Of a stretch of DNA of 64,000 nucleotides, positions 17,883-28,600 are shown one piece after another (position 1 is the first letter of the stretch; each line of letters opens with the position of its first letter). Under the pieces are notes generated by a model. The model was not told the DNA's origin and ran no database searches. It was given only the letters and a program-made list of their open reading frames with translations. The DNA is from Chloroflexota bacterium (lineage in GTDB: Bacteria; Chloroflexota; Anaerolineae; Anaerolineales; Villigracilaceae): contig JAKOVF010000073.1 in assembly GCA_029782225.1 (NCBI GenBank), positions 1 to 64,000 on the forward strand. The letters are read 5' to 3'. A program made the translations under genes and the position numbers.

Positions 17883-19643
17883 ATGTTCAGGGACCCAGAA
17901 GTCAACAGTAGCTTCGGTTTGGATGGAAAGAAATATCAATTTACTGAGGCCCCAAATGCTCCAGGAATTATTTATGCTGAAATCGGACGCAAGGCTAAAG
18001 TATACCGAGTATTAAGCGAAGGAAAAGCGTACGCACTAAAGGCCTTTAAAGCTAAATACAGAACTGTTCAACTGCTAAAAAACAACAAACAGATTGTCAA
18101 GTACGCGGATGTTCCTGGTTTGTCTGTTGCTCGCCGTCTAGTAATTACACCAGAGGCTTATCCTGATTTAATCAAACAATATGAAGAGTTCGCCTACGCA
18201 ATCCTGATGCCATGGGTGGACGGTAGAAGCTGGTTCAATTACGTTACAGGAAAGTTGGCAATCGAACGCGAAGAGAGCCTGCGACTGGCACGGGCATTGA
18301 TCAATAGCGTCGCTGAGCTGGAGGCACGCAACCTTGCCCACTGCGATTTGTCGAGCGGCAATTTCATTTTTTCATCGGATTTTGCCCACGTTGAATTAAT
18401 CGACATTGAAGATATGTTTGGTCCCGCTCTGCAGGAACCGAAGCCAAGACCGAACGGCACTGGTGGATATGCACCAGGCTGGTTAAAAGCCAGCGGAGTA
18501 TGGGAGGCCGGAGCAGATCGTTTCTCAACAGGCATTTTGGTCAGTGAGATATTGGGTTGGCAATTTGGTGATATCCGTGAAATAAGCAGCGGTGATGCTT
18601 ATTTTGCCGAAGGGGAGTTCGGGAATAGATCCAAGCGATTCCGGTTGCTAAGTGAACGGTTAGAGCAAATACATCCTCAGCTATCGAAATTGTTCAAGAC
18701 TGTTTGGTATGCCGAGTCCCTCGAGGAGTGCCCAAGAATTGCAGATTGGAAGCACACTTTAGATGCTATTAGACAACCAATCTTGTTAGTGTCCCCCGAT
18801 ACATTGAAATTTAGCACTCTGGATCTGAGTGTAAAATCACCAGTTCAGCCACAAGCATCAATCACAGTGAAGAACGGCGGCGGCAGCTTACTAAAGGGAC
18901 GGATTACGCCCAATGTGCCTTGGATACATATCTCACCAATGGATTTCTCATGTCCGGAGGGCATGGGTAGCGAGCACAGAGTCACATTAACCTTGGACGC
19001 TCCGAGACGAAGGGGCCAACAGCACTACTCGGTTCCAAATCTGATTTCCATCAAAAGCCCTCAACAAACCAAAAATCTTCCAGGGCAGTATTCCGTCGCA
19101 TTTCCGGAAATAAGGACCCCCGCTTGGTTATACGCTTTGATAGGCACAGTAACATTAGGTGCCTTGTTACTCTGTATAGGTGCCGGTACGGGGTGGGCAG
19201 TATTAAATTCGCCACAGCCACCCACTCATACGGCAACAGAATTTTACGTGAGCAGCGTTCGAATTACTGATACACCGATAAGTGTTATCGCCCCAAATAC
19301 GGTCACCCCAAGTGATACACCGCGGCCGACTCTGTCACCAACTGTAACGCCAATTCCTGTAAAATATGCATACATTGCAGTGTCCCAGGCAAATCTCTAT
19401 CAAGGTCCAGGAATGGGTTACTATTTAGCCACAAACCACACATATGAAACAGGAGACAAGTTTACCGTTCTTGAAAGAAACCCAAACGGCTATTGGCTTC
19501 TCTGTCAATCCTCAGACGGGAAAAAAGGTTGGTTGTTTGTAGACTGGGTAAGCATTGATTTTGATCCGTTGGTTATTCCAACAGCATCTTATATTCCCCC
19601 TGTCCCGCCTACTGAAACCCGAAAGCCAAAGAACAGTCACTAA
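17883..19643 (+). CDS. Receptor-like protein kinase 1, with SH3b ectodomain
   Basis: A 586-residue membrane kinase, first of five paralogs. The N-terminal catalytic domain (about 1-300) has the glycine-loop equivalent EIGRKAKVYRV (34-43), ALKAF with K53 as VAIK lysine, the catalytic loop HCDLSSGN (D155, N160), and DIED (174-177) in the place of DFG, followed by GTGGYAP as activation segment. Then come a beta-sandwich of about 110 residues (starting VSPDTLKFSTLDL), one membrane helix (about 414-440), a Thr/Pro stalk and a bacterial SH3 domain (about 497-557; NLYQGPGMGYYLATN and WLFVDWV). The SH3b would lie outside and may bind wall material. The MF.DP start is shared by all paralogs and is preceded by GGAGGACAATACAA. 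It is followed after 11 nt by a membrane protein gene. Confidence 0.85.
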   Translation: MFRDPEVNSSFGLDGKKYQFTEAPNAPGIIYAEIGRKAKVYRVLSEGKAYALKAFKAKYRTVQLLKNNKQIVKYADVPGLSVARRLVITPEAYPDLIKQYEEFAYAILMPWVDGRSWFNYVTGKLAIEREESLRLARALINSVAELEARNLAHCDLSSGNFIFSSDFAHVELIDIEDMFGPALQEPKPRPNGTGGYAPGWLKASGVWEAGADRFSTGILVSEILGWQFGDIREISSGDAYFAEGEFGNRSKRFRLLSERLEQIHPQLSKLFKTVWYAESLEECPRIADWKHTLDAIRQPILLVSPDTLKFSTLDLSVKSPVQPQASITVKNGGGSLLKGRITPNVPWIHISPMDFSCPEGMGSEHRVTLTLDAPRRRGQQHYSVPNLISIKSPQQTKNLPGQYSVAFPEIRTPAWLYALIGTVTLGALLLCIGAGTGWAVLNSPQPPTHTATEFYVSSVRITDTPISVIAPNTVTPSDTPRPTLSPTVTPIPVKYAYIAVSQANLYQGPGMGYYLATNHTYETGDKFTVLERNPNGYWLLCQSSDGKKGWLFVDWVSIDFDPLVIPTASYIPPVPPTETRKPKNSH

Positions 19644-19654
19644 CAAGGGGATCA

Positions 19655-21931
19655 ATGAATCATCAGAAGAAGGTCTTGCTACTTTTCTTACTTGTCTGCA
19701 TGCTCCTTGGTATTGGGGCGTTTTTTCTAGTGGCAAGGACCTATTATGTGGATCTGAGCGCTAGCCAAAAACGAGATAGTGAAGTACTTGGTTCCCTAGA
19801 TAAGGAACATACGTTGGCACAGGAGATTATTTCCAAAGCGCCTTACCTCTCAAGAATTGACATATCATTTCTCTCGGCAGGCTATCCTGAATTAATTAGT
19901 TTTAAAGTGATTGTCCACCTACAGGATTCTTTGGGGAAGAACATTGCAACTGCCAGCTATCTAATTCCCCAGACCGCCGAAGAATTCACTATAAAACTCC
20001 AGTTTCGGCCTCAGGGCGAATCTCTTGACAGCAAGTACACCCTTGTGATTGAGACCGATGCTCCTTCGAATGTTTTAATACCGCTAGGAAGTGCGTATGA
20101 CTCGTATCCCGACGGTAGACTTCTAGTCAATGGCGCTCCGATCAATGATGATTTAGCCTTTGCCTCATATAGCAAGCCTTCGCCAAGCATATTGATTCGC
20201 GAGACATTTCAAAAGTCATCTACAAGGTTTCTCTACATCATAATTATCGGCATCGGATTCTGGTTACTGGGATTTTTGATAACAACCAATTTTGGGCATC
20301 CAGAGAGCGCTGTTGAGCAGATAATTTACCCGTTTGTTGTCGGTATTGCTATTCCGCCAACAGCACTATTCTTCTTAAGCTTGCTCGGCATTCGACTCAC
20401 AAGAAACAACTTAGCTCTTGCCTTAATGATTTTTTTGATATTCTCGATCATTTGGAAGTTAATCGCCAAAAGGGACAATCAATACAAAAGAATCGCTGCT
20501 CACGTTCCAACCAAAGAACTCATGATTTTGTTGGTGCTACTAGCCGCCGCCACATTTACCCGAGTTGTCCAGATTAATGATCTCGTAGTACCAAGTGGCG
20601 TAGGCGGGATCGCCCATCAAAAAATCCTTGACCGACTGGTACGCAAAGAAAAAATCCCCACAGATTCGATATACCACATGGGGTTTCACTCGAATGTTTT
20701 CTTGTTATACGAGCTCACCAAAATGGATTTGCCGGAAGCTTCTCTTCTGCTTGGGCAGTTCCTTGGCATTGTGTCCGGGTTATCCTTTTATATGCTTGGG
20801 CGCAGAGTTTTAAGGCATCCACTGTATGCTCTTTTCTCGGCTGCTCTCTTCTGGTTCATAGCACCTATTCCTGCCCTTTTAGTTAATTGGGGCCGCTACC
20901 CTTTGTTGCAGGGATTGACGATCTTGCCAATTGGATTACTGTTTTTTGGTAAAGAGAATAGATATGTAAAGTCAAATGGTGTAGTATTGAGCATCATCTT
21001 ATCAGGACTACTTTTTTCGCATTACGGAATGTTCTTGATCCTTTTTGTTTTCTCGGTGATTCTTTTGCTAAAGCAAGCACTTACTAACAGGTTGGATTCC
21101 GCCCGAGTAAAATATCTGCAGTTTACGCTTGCAACCATTATTTTCCCGATCCTAGTGGTTTTCATAGCCAAAGCTTATTTGATTTTCCCCAAAGCAGCTT
21201 GGGGCAACTTCATCGAAAATGCCCATTTAATATATACCTATAACGATTACGTATATTTCTTCGGTCATACTCTAAAGAACGGTGGGCTCATCCTATGGAT
21301 AATTGGATCAGCAGGCTACCTGCTGAAGTGTTGGCAGAACCGTAGCCTACTCCTCATATCATTTCTGTGGATGGTGGGGCTTCTACTTCTGGATTCATTA
21401 CAAATAGCGTTGTTAGGTCACTCCGCTACTAGACCTGTAAATCTGCTTTATTTTCTATCCATACCATTAGCAATTTTTGCGGGGTTTGCAACCCAATTAG
21501 TATTTAGAAAATTCAAACCAGCGACCTACTTATTCATAGCATTTGGGGTTCTTATCGGCGGCTACAACATCGGCTCAGTTGTTGATCCGCAATTTGTATT
21601 CTTCACTGCTGCTGATCGGCAAGCAATCAGTTGGATAAAATCCAATATTCCTCAGGATAGCATATTCCTCGTCAACTCATACCCATATGACGGTGTCTAT
21701 AAGCCCGAAGACGGTGGAGCATGGCTGCCATATGTAGCAAAACACAAAATCCGTTTCCTAAATTCAGCTGATCAGTATGAAGATTCGAACAGGTCTATTC
21801 GGCAGTTACCGGTCGACTATGTATACATTGGATCAGGCTACGGGGAGTTGGCAACTGACATAGTGAATCATCCAGAATATGTCTTGGTTTATTCCAAAGA
21901 GGGCAGATTTATCTATATGCTGAAGAAATAA
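19655..21931 (+). CDS. Large polytopic membrane protein, GT-C glycosyltransferase-like
   Basis: 758 residues: an N-terminal membrane helix, an external domain of about 170 residues, then about a dozen hydrophobic segments, and a soluble C-terminal tail. The tail has the pattern WIKSNIPQDSIFLVN...YDGVY..EDGGAWLP, often seen at the end of GT-C (PMT-like) membrane glycosyltransferases that use lipid-linked sugars. I do not see a definite catalytic Asp motif in the first loop, so the enzyme activity is inference. ATG after AAGGGGATCA. Placed between two paralogous kinases, so a role in making or exporting surface polysaccharide under phospho-control is conceivable. Confidence 0.6.
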   Translation: MNHQKKVLLLFLLVCMLLGIGAFFLVARTYYVDLSASQKRDSEVLGSLDKEHTLAQEIISKAPYLSRIDISFLSAGYPELISFKVIVHLQDSLGKNIATASYLIPQTAEEFTIKLQFRPQGESLDSKYTLVIETDAPSNVLIPLGSAYDSYPDGRLLVNGAPINDDLAFASYSKPSPSILIRETFQKSSTRFLYIIIIGIGFWLLGFLITTNFGHPESAVEQIIYPFVVGIAIPPTALFFLSLLGIRLTRNNLALALMIFLIFSIIWKLIAKRDNQYKRIAAHVPTKELMILLVLLAAATFTRVVQINDLVVPSGVGGIAHQKILDRLVRKEKIPTDSIYHMGFHSNVFLLYELTKMDLPEASLLLGQFLGIVSGLSFYMLGRRVLRHPLYALFSAALFWFIAPIPALLVNWGRYPLLQGLTILPIGLLFFGKENRYVKSNGVVLSIILSGLLFSHYGMFLILFVFSVILLLKQALTNRLDSARVKYLQFTLATIIFPILVVFIAKAYLIFPKAAWGNFIENAHLIYTYNDYVYFFGHTLKNGGLILWIIGSAGYLLKCWQNRSLLLISFLWMVGLLLLDSLQIALLGHSATRPVNLLYFLSIPLAIFAGFATQLVFRKFKPATYLFIAFGVLIGGYNIGSVVDPQFVFFTAADRQAISWIKSNIPQDSIFLVNSYPYDGVYKPEDGGAWLPYVAKHKIRFLNSADQYEDSNRSIRQLPVDYVYIGSGYGELATDIVNHPEYVLVYSKEGRFIYMLKK

Positions 21932-22086
21932 CCTGCAATATGGATCGATTGAATATAGGGCGCAGTATATTCATCGAAATTGAGTCTGATTCCCAGAATG
22001 AGCGCCCATCGCGAAAATCTCAGCGACCTATCAATTCAGACAGCTGAGAAAAGCACGTCTGTTCGCTGATTCCGCATTTGTCGCAC

Positions 22087-23844
22087 ATGAAATCTAGAAA
22101 TTGGTTTTTCTTTGCCGCGTTATTGCCACCATTTCTCTATGTATATTTCGTTTTTGTGGCTGAATTGGATATGTTTTACAGTTTGGAGAAGCGCTGCGGT
22201 CTGTTTGCTTGCTGCGCCCTGATTTCCTCTGTCATCTTAGCGTGGTGGAAACCAAATATAGGATGGACACGCCACCTGTTCAACAGCGCATTTGCATTGG
22301 CGATTCTGCACCGTGTCATGCTGTTCGTTCCTGAGATCTCCACATCGCCCTGGTCTCTGAGTTGGTCAGAAGGGAGTCGATATTATTATGCATCGCTGTA
22401 CTTTTCCCACCAGCTTTATGGAATCGCTGAACGTACGAGCCTGTTGCATCCCGGACGCTACCTTCTGCAATCGATTCCTTTCCTACTACCTGGCTCACCA
22501 ATCTGGCTTCATAGGCTATGGCAAGTGCTACTTTGGCTGGCGACGAGCCTAGGCACGGGCTGGCTATTGACCTACCGGCTCCAACATATCAGTGCTTCGA
22601 AGAGCGCTATCTCCACCGTCGTATACATCGGCTGGTCTTTTCTCTTCCTCATGCAAGGGCCAGTCTATTACCATCTATTGGTAATAGTCATGATAATCTT
22701 ATGGGGGACGAGACCACGGCTTATTGGCCGCACTCTTATCGTTGTTATTATTGCTTCTGTTTGGGCAGGGCTTACTCGCCTGAATTGGTATCCCATGCCC
22801 GGATTCCTAGCGGCCGCGATTTATTTTCTCGAAGTCCCATTTGATCTGAAGCGGCAAATTGGTGTTAGCGCCAACCGGAAGACAACTCTGAGAGCTTTGG
22901 CAAAATATGCATTTCCGGCAACAGTTTGGTTAGTGTTGGGAACGATCACCGCCTTAATAACTACGCGGCTTTATGTTTTCATTTCTGGTAATCCATTACA
23001 GTATGTTGGCTCCCCATTCACATCTCGCTTGCTCTGGTACCGTCTCTGGCCAAATGCGACTAATCCAGCAGGTCTATTGCCTTCAATAGCAGCTACATCG
23101 ATACCACTCGTAATAATTATCTTCTATTCATCGTTGAATTCACATTCCCATCGCTCCTCTACACAGGTTCTTGGCCTATTTACAATCTTAGGCATACTTT
23201 TTGCAGGCGGGCTACTTGTGTCGGTAAAAATCGGAGGAGGATCCAACCTACACAACCTCGATGCGTATTTGGTAATGCTCTGGCTGATCGGCACTTATTA
23301 CTTCTATGGTTTTCTAAGCTCACAGCAAAATTCGCAACATAAGGCTCTGATCGTAAATCTACTTGCGTTCTTTGCGTTTTTAATACCCATGATAGGTGTT
23401 ATAGGATCCGGTGGTCCATGGCCGCGTCACAATCCGGCGACCGAGCAAGCCGAACTCGAACAGCTTCGCCAGGCACTCATCGGTGCGAAAGGAGAAGTCC
23501 TTTTTCTTAGTGAACGTCAATTGCTGACTTTTGGCGAGATCAGAAATCTGGCACTCGCTCCTCAACATGAGAAACTGTTCTTAATGGAAATGGCAATGGC
23601 GAATAACCAAGATTATCTGGAAAGGTTTCATGCAGAGTTGGCTGTCTACCGCTATAGTTATATCGTTACGGATACGATTAACATCGCTGAGAAGGGGGAA
23701 GATTATTCGTTCGGGGAGGAAAACGACATTTGGGTAGATCGAGTTAGTCAGCCCCTTCTTTGCTATTACGAACCTATCCTTACTCTGAACGATGCAAGTG
23801 TGCAACTTCTCGTGCCTCGCGCTACGAACTGCAGGGCTCGATAA
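22087..23844 (+). CDS. Polytopic membrane protein, possible glycosyltransferase
   Basis: About 585 residues with some ten to twelve hydrophobic segments (first FFFAALLPPFLYVYFVFVAEL), followed by a C-terminal soluble domain of about 130 residues beginning PWPRHNPATEQAELEQL. The layout resembles GT-C enzymes and the gene before it, but sequence motifs are too weak to name a family. An upstream in-frame TTG (22078) adds three residues; neither start has a good ribosome site. It lies 155 nt after the previous membrane protein gene and 135 nt before kinase 2. AT-rich. Confidence 0.6.
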   Translation: MKSRNWFFFAALLPPFLYVYFVFVAELDMFYSLEKRCGLFACCALISSVILAWWKPNIGWTRHLFNSAFALAILHRVMLFVPEISTSPWSLSWSEGSRYYYASLYFSHQLYGIAERTSLLHPGRYLLQSIPFLLPGSPIWLHRLWQVLLWLATSLGTGWLLTYRLQHISASKSAISTVVYIGWSFLFLMQGPVYYHLLVIVMIILWGTRPRLIGRTLIVVIIASVWAGLTRLNWYPMPGFLAAAIYFLEVPFDLKRQIGVSANRKTTLRALAKYAFPATVWLVLGTITALITTRLYVFISGNPLQYVGSPFTSRLLWYRLWPNATNPAGLLPSIAATSIPLVIIIFYSSLNSHSHRSSTQVLGLFTILGILFAGGLLVSVKIGGGSNLHNLDAYLVMLWLIGTYYFYGFLSSQQNSQHKALIVNLLAFFAFLIPMIGVIGSGGPWPRHNPATEQAELEQLRQALIGAKGEVLFLSERQLLTFGEIRNLALAPQHEKLFLMEMAMANNQDYLERFHAELAVYRYSYIVTDTINIAEKGEDYSFGEENDIWVDRVSQPLLCYYEPILTLNDASVQLLVPRATNCRAR

Positions 23845-23979
23845 ACCGCAGGCAACTGCCGTATAATCGCGAATATTGTGGAGCCCGGCTGGGAGCAGAC
23901 CCTTTCAGTTATGGCCGGGACTATCTTTACAAGTTCGTGTCCCGCCTCACAGGTCAAAAGAGGCGGCTTGAGAAACGAA

Positions 23980-25542
23980 ATGTTTCCAGATCCTGATCTA
24001 AGTGACATCATTACAATTGATGAAAGGCAATATCAATTCACCGAAGCAACAAATGCGCCCGGCATTGTTTATGCCGAAATCGGACGCAAGGCCAAAGTTT
24101 ACCGGATCAGCAGTGGCAAGCAGCTCTACGCGCTGAAGACCTTCAAATCGCTGTACCGTAACCCGGACAGTGCTAAAAACATCAAGCCAATCTCTAAGTA
24201 TAAAGATGTTTCCGGCCTTGCAGTTGCTGATCGTACCGCAATTATTCCTGAGAAATACCCAGATTTGATCGAACAAAATCCCGCATTTGCCTATTCGATT
24301 TTGATGCCTTGGGTGGATGGTGAGAGCTGGTTCAATCATGTTGCAGGTAAGATACCAACGGACTCACACCAGAGTTTAAGTCTGGCGTATGCTTTTGTCT
24401 CAGTGGTTGCCGCCCTGGAAGAACATGGCCTCGCTCACTGCGATTTGTCTAGCAGCAATTTCATATTTTCAAACGAGTTCTCTCACGTTGAGTTGATTGA
24501 TATTGAAGACTTGTTCGGAGATGGTCTATCAAAGCCAAAAGAAATGCCTAGGGGAACAGGAGGCTACGCTCCCGAGTGGATTCGCTCTGATGGAATATGG
24601 GAAGCTGGGGCGGATCGATTCCCGGCCGCAATATTGGTGGGCGAAATGATCGGCTGGCAGTTTGCAGCGGTTCGGGACGCAAGTGCAGGGGACTCGTACT
24701 TTGCCGATGGAGAATTCGGGCACAGGTCGCAACGTTTCCGTATCTTGAGCGAGCGTCTAAGGCAAGTTCATCCCGAAATCGCGGACTTGTTTACGGCTGT
24801 GTGGTTTGCTAGGGGGATTGAGGAATGCCCAAAGATCGCTCATTGGATGCAAAGCTTAGGCTACATTGCAAGACCTGAGCATGATGCTCTATCTGAACGC
24901 CCACAACTCTACCCTATGTATCCTGCATCAACTGGTAATGAGGCTACCTCAAGGGATGTTCCAAGAACTTCTGTAGCAGATAGAACCTCCAGGCGAAATA
25001 TCGTTGCTCTTCTTATTGCCTCGATAGTATTTGCATTGTGCATAGGATTTGCTGCAGTGACCAAGTACTTTGCTAACATAATCATGGAAAACACGCCTAC
25101 AAGCGCAGTCAGCAGCAATATGAACATCGCCCCTGCTGTTAGCACCGATTACATACTTGAGGCGGTCACTGCTAGTCCAGTGGCAACGAATAGTCCGCGT
25201 ACTCCAGAGCCACACTTCACAGATCCTGCAGACTTCACTTTGTGGTATTTTACGGCGGTGTGGAAAGATCGAGATTATGAGTATCTATGGTCGCTCTCAA
25301 CGCCTAGTTTTCAACACCGAGACCCTACGGAGTCTTACGAAAGCTATGTTACCTGGTGGAGCTCAGTTGATCGCGTAGATGTCCACTCTGTGAAGGTCCT
25401 CGAAAATGACGGGCATTTTGCCGGGATTCGAGTTGTCGTCACGTTCTATCTCCATGACGGACAGACACTAGAAAATCGGAAATATGATTATGATTTGATA
25501 TATGATTCCGAGCATGCAATCTGGTTGTTCGATTACCGGTAG
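23980..25542 (+). CDS. Receptor-like protein kinase 2, with NTF2-like ectodomain
   Basis: A 520-residue paralog of kinase 1. The catalytic domain keeps EIGRKAKVYRI, YALKTF, HCDLSSSN, ELIDIEDLFG and GTGGYAP. The juxtamembrane part lacks the beta-sandwich of kinase 1; a helix (about 340-362, IVALLIASIVFALCIGFAAV) leads to a short Ser/Thr/Pro stalk and a 110-residue external domain with FTLWYFTAVWKDRDYEYLW...ESYVTWW, which has the helix-then-strands pattern of NTF2-like folds. I chose the ATG at 23980 because all paralogs begin MF.DP; the longer frame from 23878 is not conserved. It ends the + strand cluster and faces the helicase operon tail to tail. Confidence 0.83.
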   Translation: MFPDPDLSDIITIDERQYQFTEATNAPGIVYAEIGRKAKVYRISSGKQLYALKTFKSLYRNPDSAKNIKPISKYKDVSGLAVADRTAIIPEKYPDLIEQNPAFAYSILMPWVDGESWFNHVAGKIPTDSHQSLSLAYAFVSVVAALEEHGLAHCDLSSSNFIFSNEFSHVELIDIEDLFGDGLSKPKEMPRGTGGYAPEWIRSDGIWEAGADRFPAAILVGEMIGWQFAAVRDASAGDSYFADGEFGHRSQRFRILSERLRQVHPEIADLFTAVWFARGIEECPKIAHWMQSLGYIARPEHDALSERPQLYPMYPASTGNEATSRDVPRTSVADRTSRRNIVALLIASIVFALCIGFAAVTKYFANIIMENTPTSAVSSNMNIAPAVSTDYILEAVTASPVATNSPRTPEPHFTDPADFTLWYFTAVWKDRDYEYLWSLSTPSFQHRDPTESYESYVTWWSSVDRVDVHSVKVLENDGHFAGIRVVVTFYLHDGQTLENRKYDYDLIYDSEHAIWLFDYR

Positions 25543-25647
25543 GAATAAATGACCGATACCCAGTGATTTCTGAATCGACGTGTAGCTACAAGTCAACACC
25601 CCAAATATGAAACCATCCCCGTACGATCTGCATTCACAGAATGGAGC

Positions 25648-28600
25648 TCAGATATCGAAAGACAGCCTTCGATTTGCCAGATCGACGCTTAGGATAGTCA
25701 CCTCAATGGCTTCCTCAAGTTCATATCGTTCAGCTAATTCTTCTGCAGACATAAAATTCCTGCTTATTTTTGAGACGTGAACCAGTCCACTTACGCCAGG
25801 CTCTAATTCTACAATGAGGCCGGCGGGGATGATCTTCTTAATGACCCCGACCTGTTTATGCCCGTCTCGATATTTCAAAAACGGGTCGGTCTCAACGCGA
25901 AGCATGGTTAGTGCGATTTGATGCTTCTCAGGATCAATCCTCTCAACAGTCACCTGCACCGTTTCGCCAATCTTGACGACCTTATTGGGATCATCGACAC
26001 CACCCCAAGCTATTCTTGACTTATGAATCAACCCATGTAATCCGGGCTCAATTTCCACAAAAGCACCAAAATCGACAATCCTCATAACCTTTACAGTAAG
26101 CTGCCGTCCCACCGGATATTTCGCAGCTCGGTTCGGCCAGTCAGTGTCTATGGTTTCTGCCGTTAATTGATTGGAGAGCCTGTATAAGTCATCAATTGCC
26201 CTGTAGTAGATCCTATCCCTTACTGGGGACTTCAGGTTTTTTCTTGCGCTGCTATTCATTCGACCTTCGTATGAAAGAGTACCGTTTTCCCAAGACAGGA
26301 TTGAAAACTCCTGCTGCCTAGCAGCAATAAGAGATTCTATTCTGTGAGGGATTTCTGGAATAGACCCGTGTGTGCGATTCTTGGAAAATGACAAGCGCAG
26401 TGTGCATTCTTCACCAAGTGTGAAGTTTTCTGCTGGTTTATAAAGTCCTCTCCCGGAAATACCCACCACATGAATTAGACCTTTCGAGGGGTCACTCCAG
26501 GGCAAAGACACAAAGATTCTTTCCGGAGTGATCTCTCTGACTATTGCGGATCCCAATTCGAAAACGCCATCCTTACTTCTTTGCCTAGCCACCAAATGAT
26601 TTAGGTGGTTTTCTACGACAGGCAAGCATGATACACCAATCCGGCGGCGCAACCTATCAACCGTTTCAACCTCCGCCTTGATTTCGATTCCAAGAGGGAT
26701 TTCTTTGACAACAAAGCTACGCGTCGAGAATGTCAACTTTTCCGGTTCTAGGACTATTTCAAGTTTTGAAACAGGTTCTTGAACAATCAAGGAGGCCAGG
26801 TAGTCGCCAGGTCTTTGATCGTAGGCCAAGGTATTTAGCGATACGACATCGCCGATATGGTATTCCCGAGCAAACACTTCGAATGGCTCGGGGTCCGGGA
26901 TTGGCCGCAAAACCGTAACGAATATATCTTCTTGATCGAAATCATGATTGATGACCTCGACCCTGACGAAATCACCCACTTCATAGGAGTCTCCATCAGA
27001 CACCTCCAACTTCCAACGATATTTATCTGAGATACGCTTGACCTCTAGCTTTTCTGAACGAGCGAGTCTTAATGTTTCAATCTCCTCCGAAGACAATAAA
27101 TTCTCCTCAGCCGGATGACCTTCCAAATCCATCCATGCTGGCTGAACGTCCTCTTCAGGGTTGGCTACGGGCGCATCTGCCGCACTTAAGACAGTATCCG
27201 CTAACTCACCCAGTTCTGGATCTACATTCTCCGCAATTTCCAGGGTCTCCAAAATTGGGTAGTCATCACCCCGAAAATCCTCAATTATTTCGACTGGATC
27301 AGCCAAATTCCTAATCGGCTCGATTTCCGTGGTCCCATCTTGCTGTATCGATTTAATTGTGCACACGTAGCGACTGCCAATCGGAAATATCTGATCAAGA
27401 AACAGTCGTTCACGGCTACCGGCACCTTTTAGTTCCCCACTGGCTTCATCTCTCGTTTGCTGAGCGATAAACAGCGCCAAGTCAATTTCCGAAATACCCG
27501 ACCTCTCCAGCTTCTCAAGCCATTCTTGCCGAAGTAAAGAAAGAAATGATACGTTCGCGACAGGTATTGCTCCTTGTTCGGCAGGAGTCCGGCGCGTGAC
27601 AACTTGTTGGCGTCCACATACGAAGGATCGTGGAGCTCGTTCGTAAAGAACGGAATCTTGACTTATCTGGATTATTGCCTCGCCGTCTTTCCCAGGCTGT
27701 ACCGAAATTCCATCATTCACAACAGCTTGATATCTCGCATCTTCTTTGGTCGCGTCCGGTTCTATCAGCGTGTACCGTCGGTCGGGCAAGCAAAAGGCGA
27801 ATATTATCCGCACACGGTCTAACAGGCGAAAGTCGATGGGTCGTCGTTCGGTTTCTTTTTTGTGCCCGGAGAGTGCCTTCAGTAGTGTCTCCCGTTGAGG
27901 TTCAATCTTATTTTTTAGCGTACTAGGGTTGATAAAATTGGCTTTTGCCCAAGCTTCTCGCTTTGCGCTGGATACTGCTAATTTAGCGTCTTCGAACCAA
28001 CGCTTTATCTGCTCTCCATGTCCGAACTCATTCGATAGCTTCTGTAGGTCTTCGTAAGAGCCTATGTGAGTTGCTCTTTCTCTTAGTTCCTCAGTTCGTT
28101 TCTCACCGAGTGCCTGTTGGATCTCCTTAGTCAAAGGAGGTATGTACTTCGGCCAGATTTCGAGAAAAGCCCAATAAGGTATCAATGCTTGTCCAGCGAA
28201 TTCTGGTTCAGACCATGCAGCATATATCTTTAAGCAGAGTTCTATATCATCCAAACAACTCTTGGTTATCGATTCGTGTATTCGATTTACTTCTCGACGC
28301 GTAGGTGCGTCCCATGTTCTCTCATTGCGAAACAGATACCTTATACCTCCAAGCTTTATCATTGGGATGATGGTTGCCATCTCAATGGCGCAAGAAAAAC
28401 GATCTGCCATCGCCATGAGATGACCCATCGCCGGTTCTTCACCCAGGGACTGCAATTCCAAACCGTGTTCCGTCAGATAACCATCCGGATCGAGCGCACC
28501 GATTTTCTGCAGGGATCGCGGGGCCCTCTCGAGTTCAGCGAAAGGAGGCTTTGGAATCCAGTCAAAACTGGTGAGATCATCAATTCCCGCTGCCTTCGCT

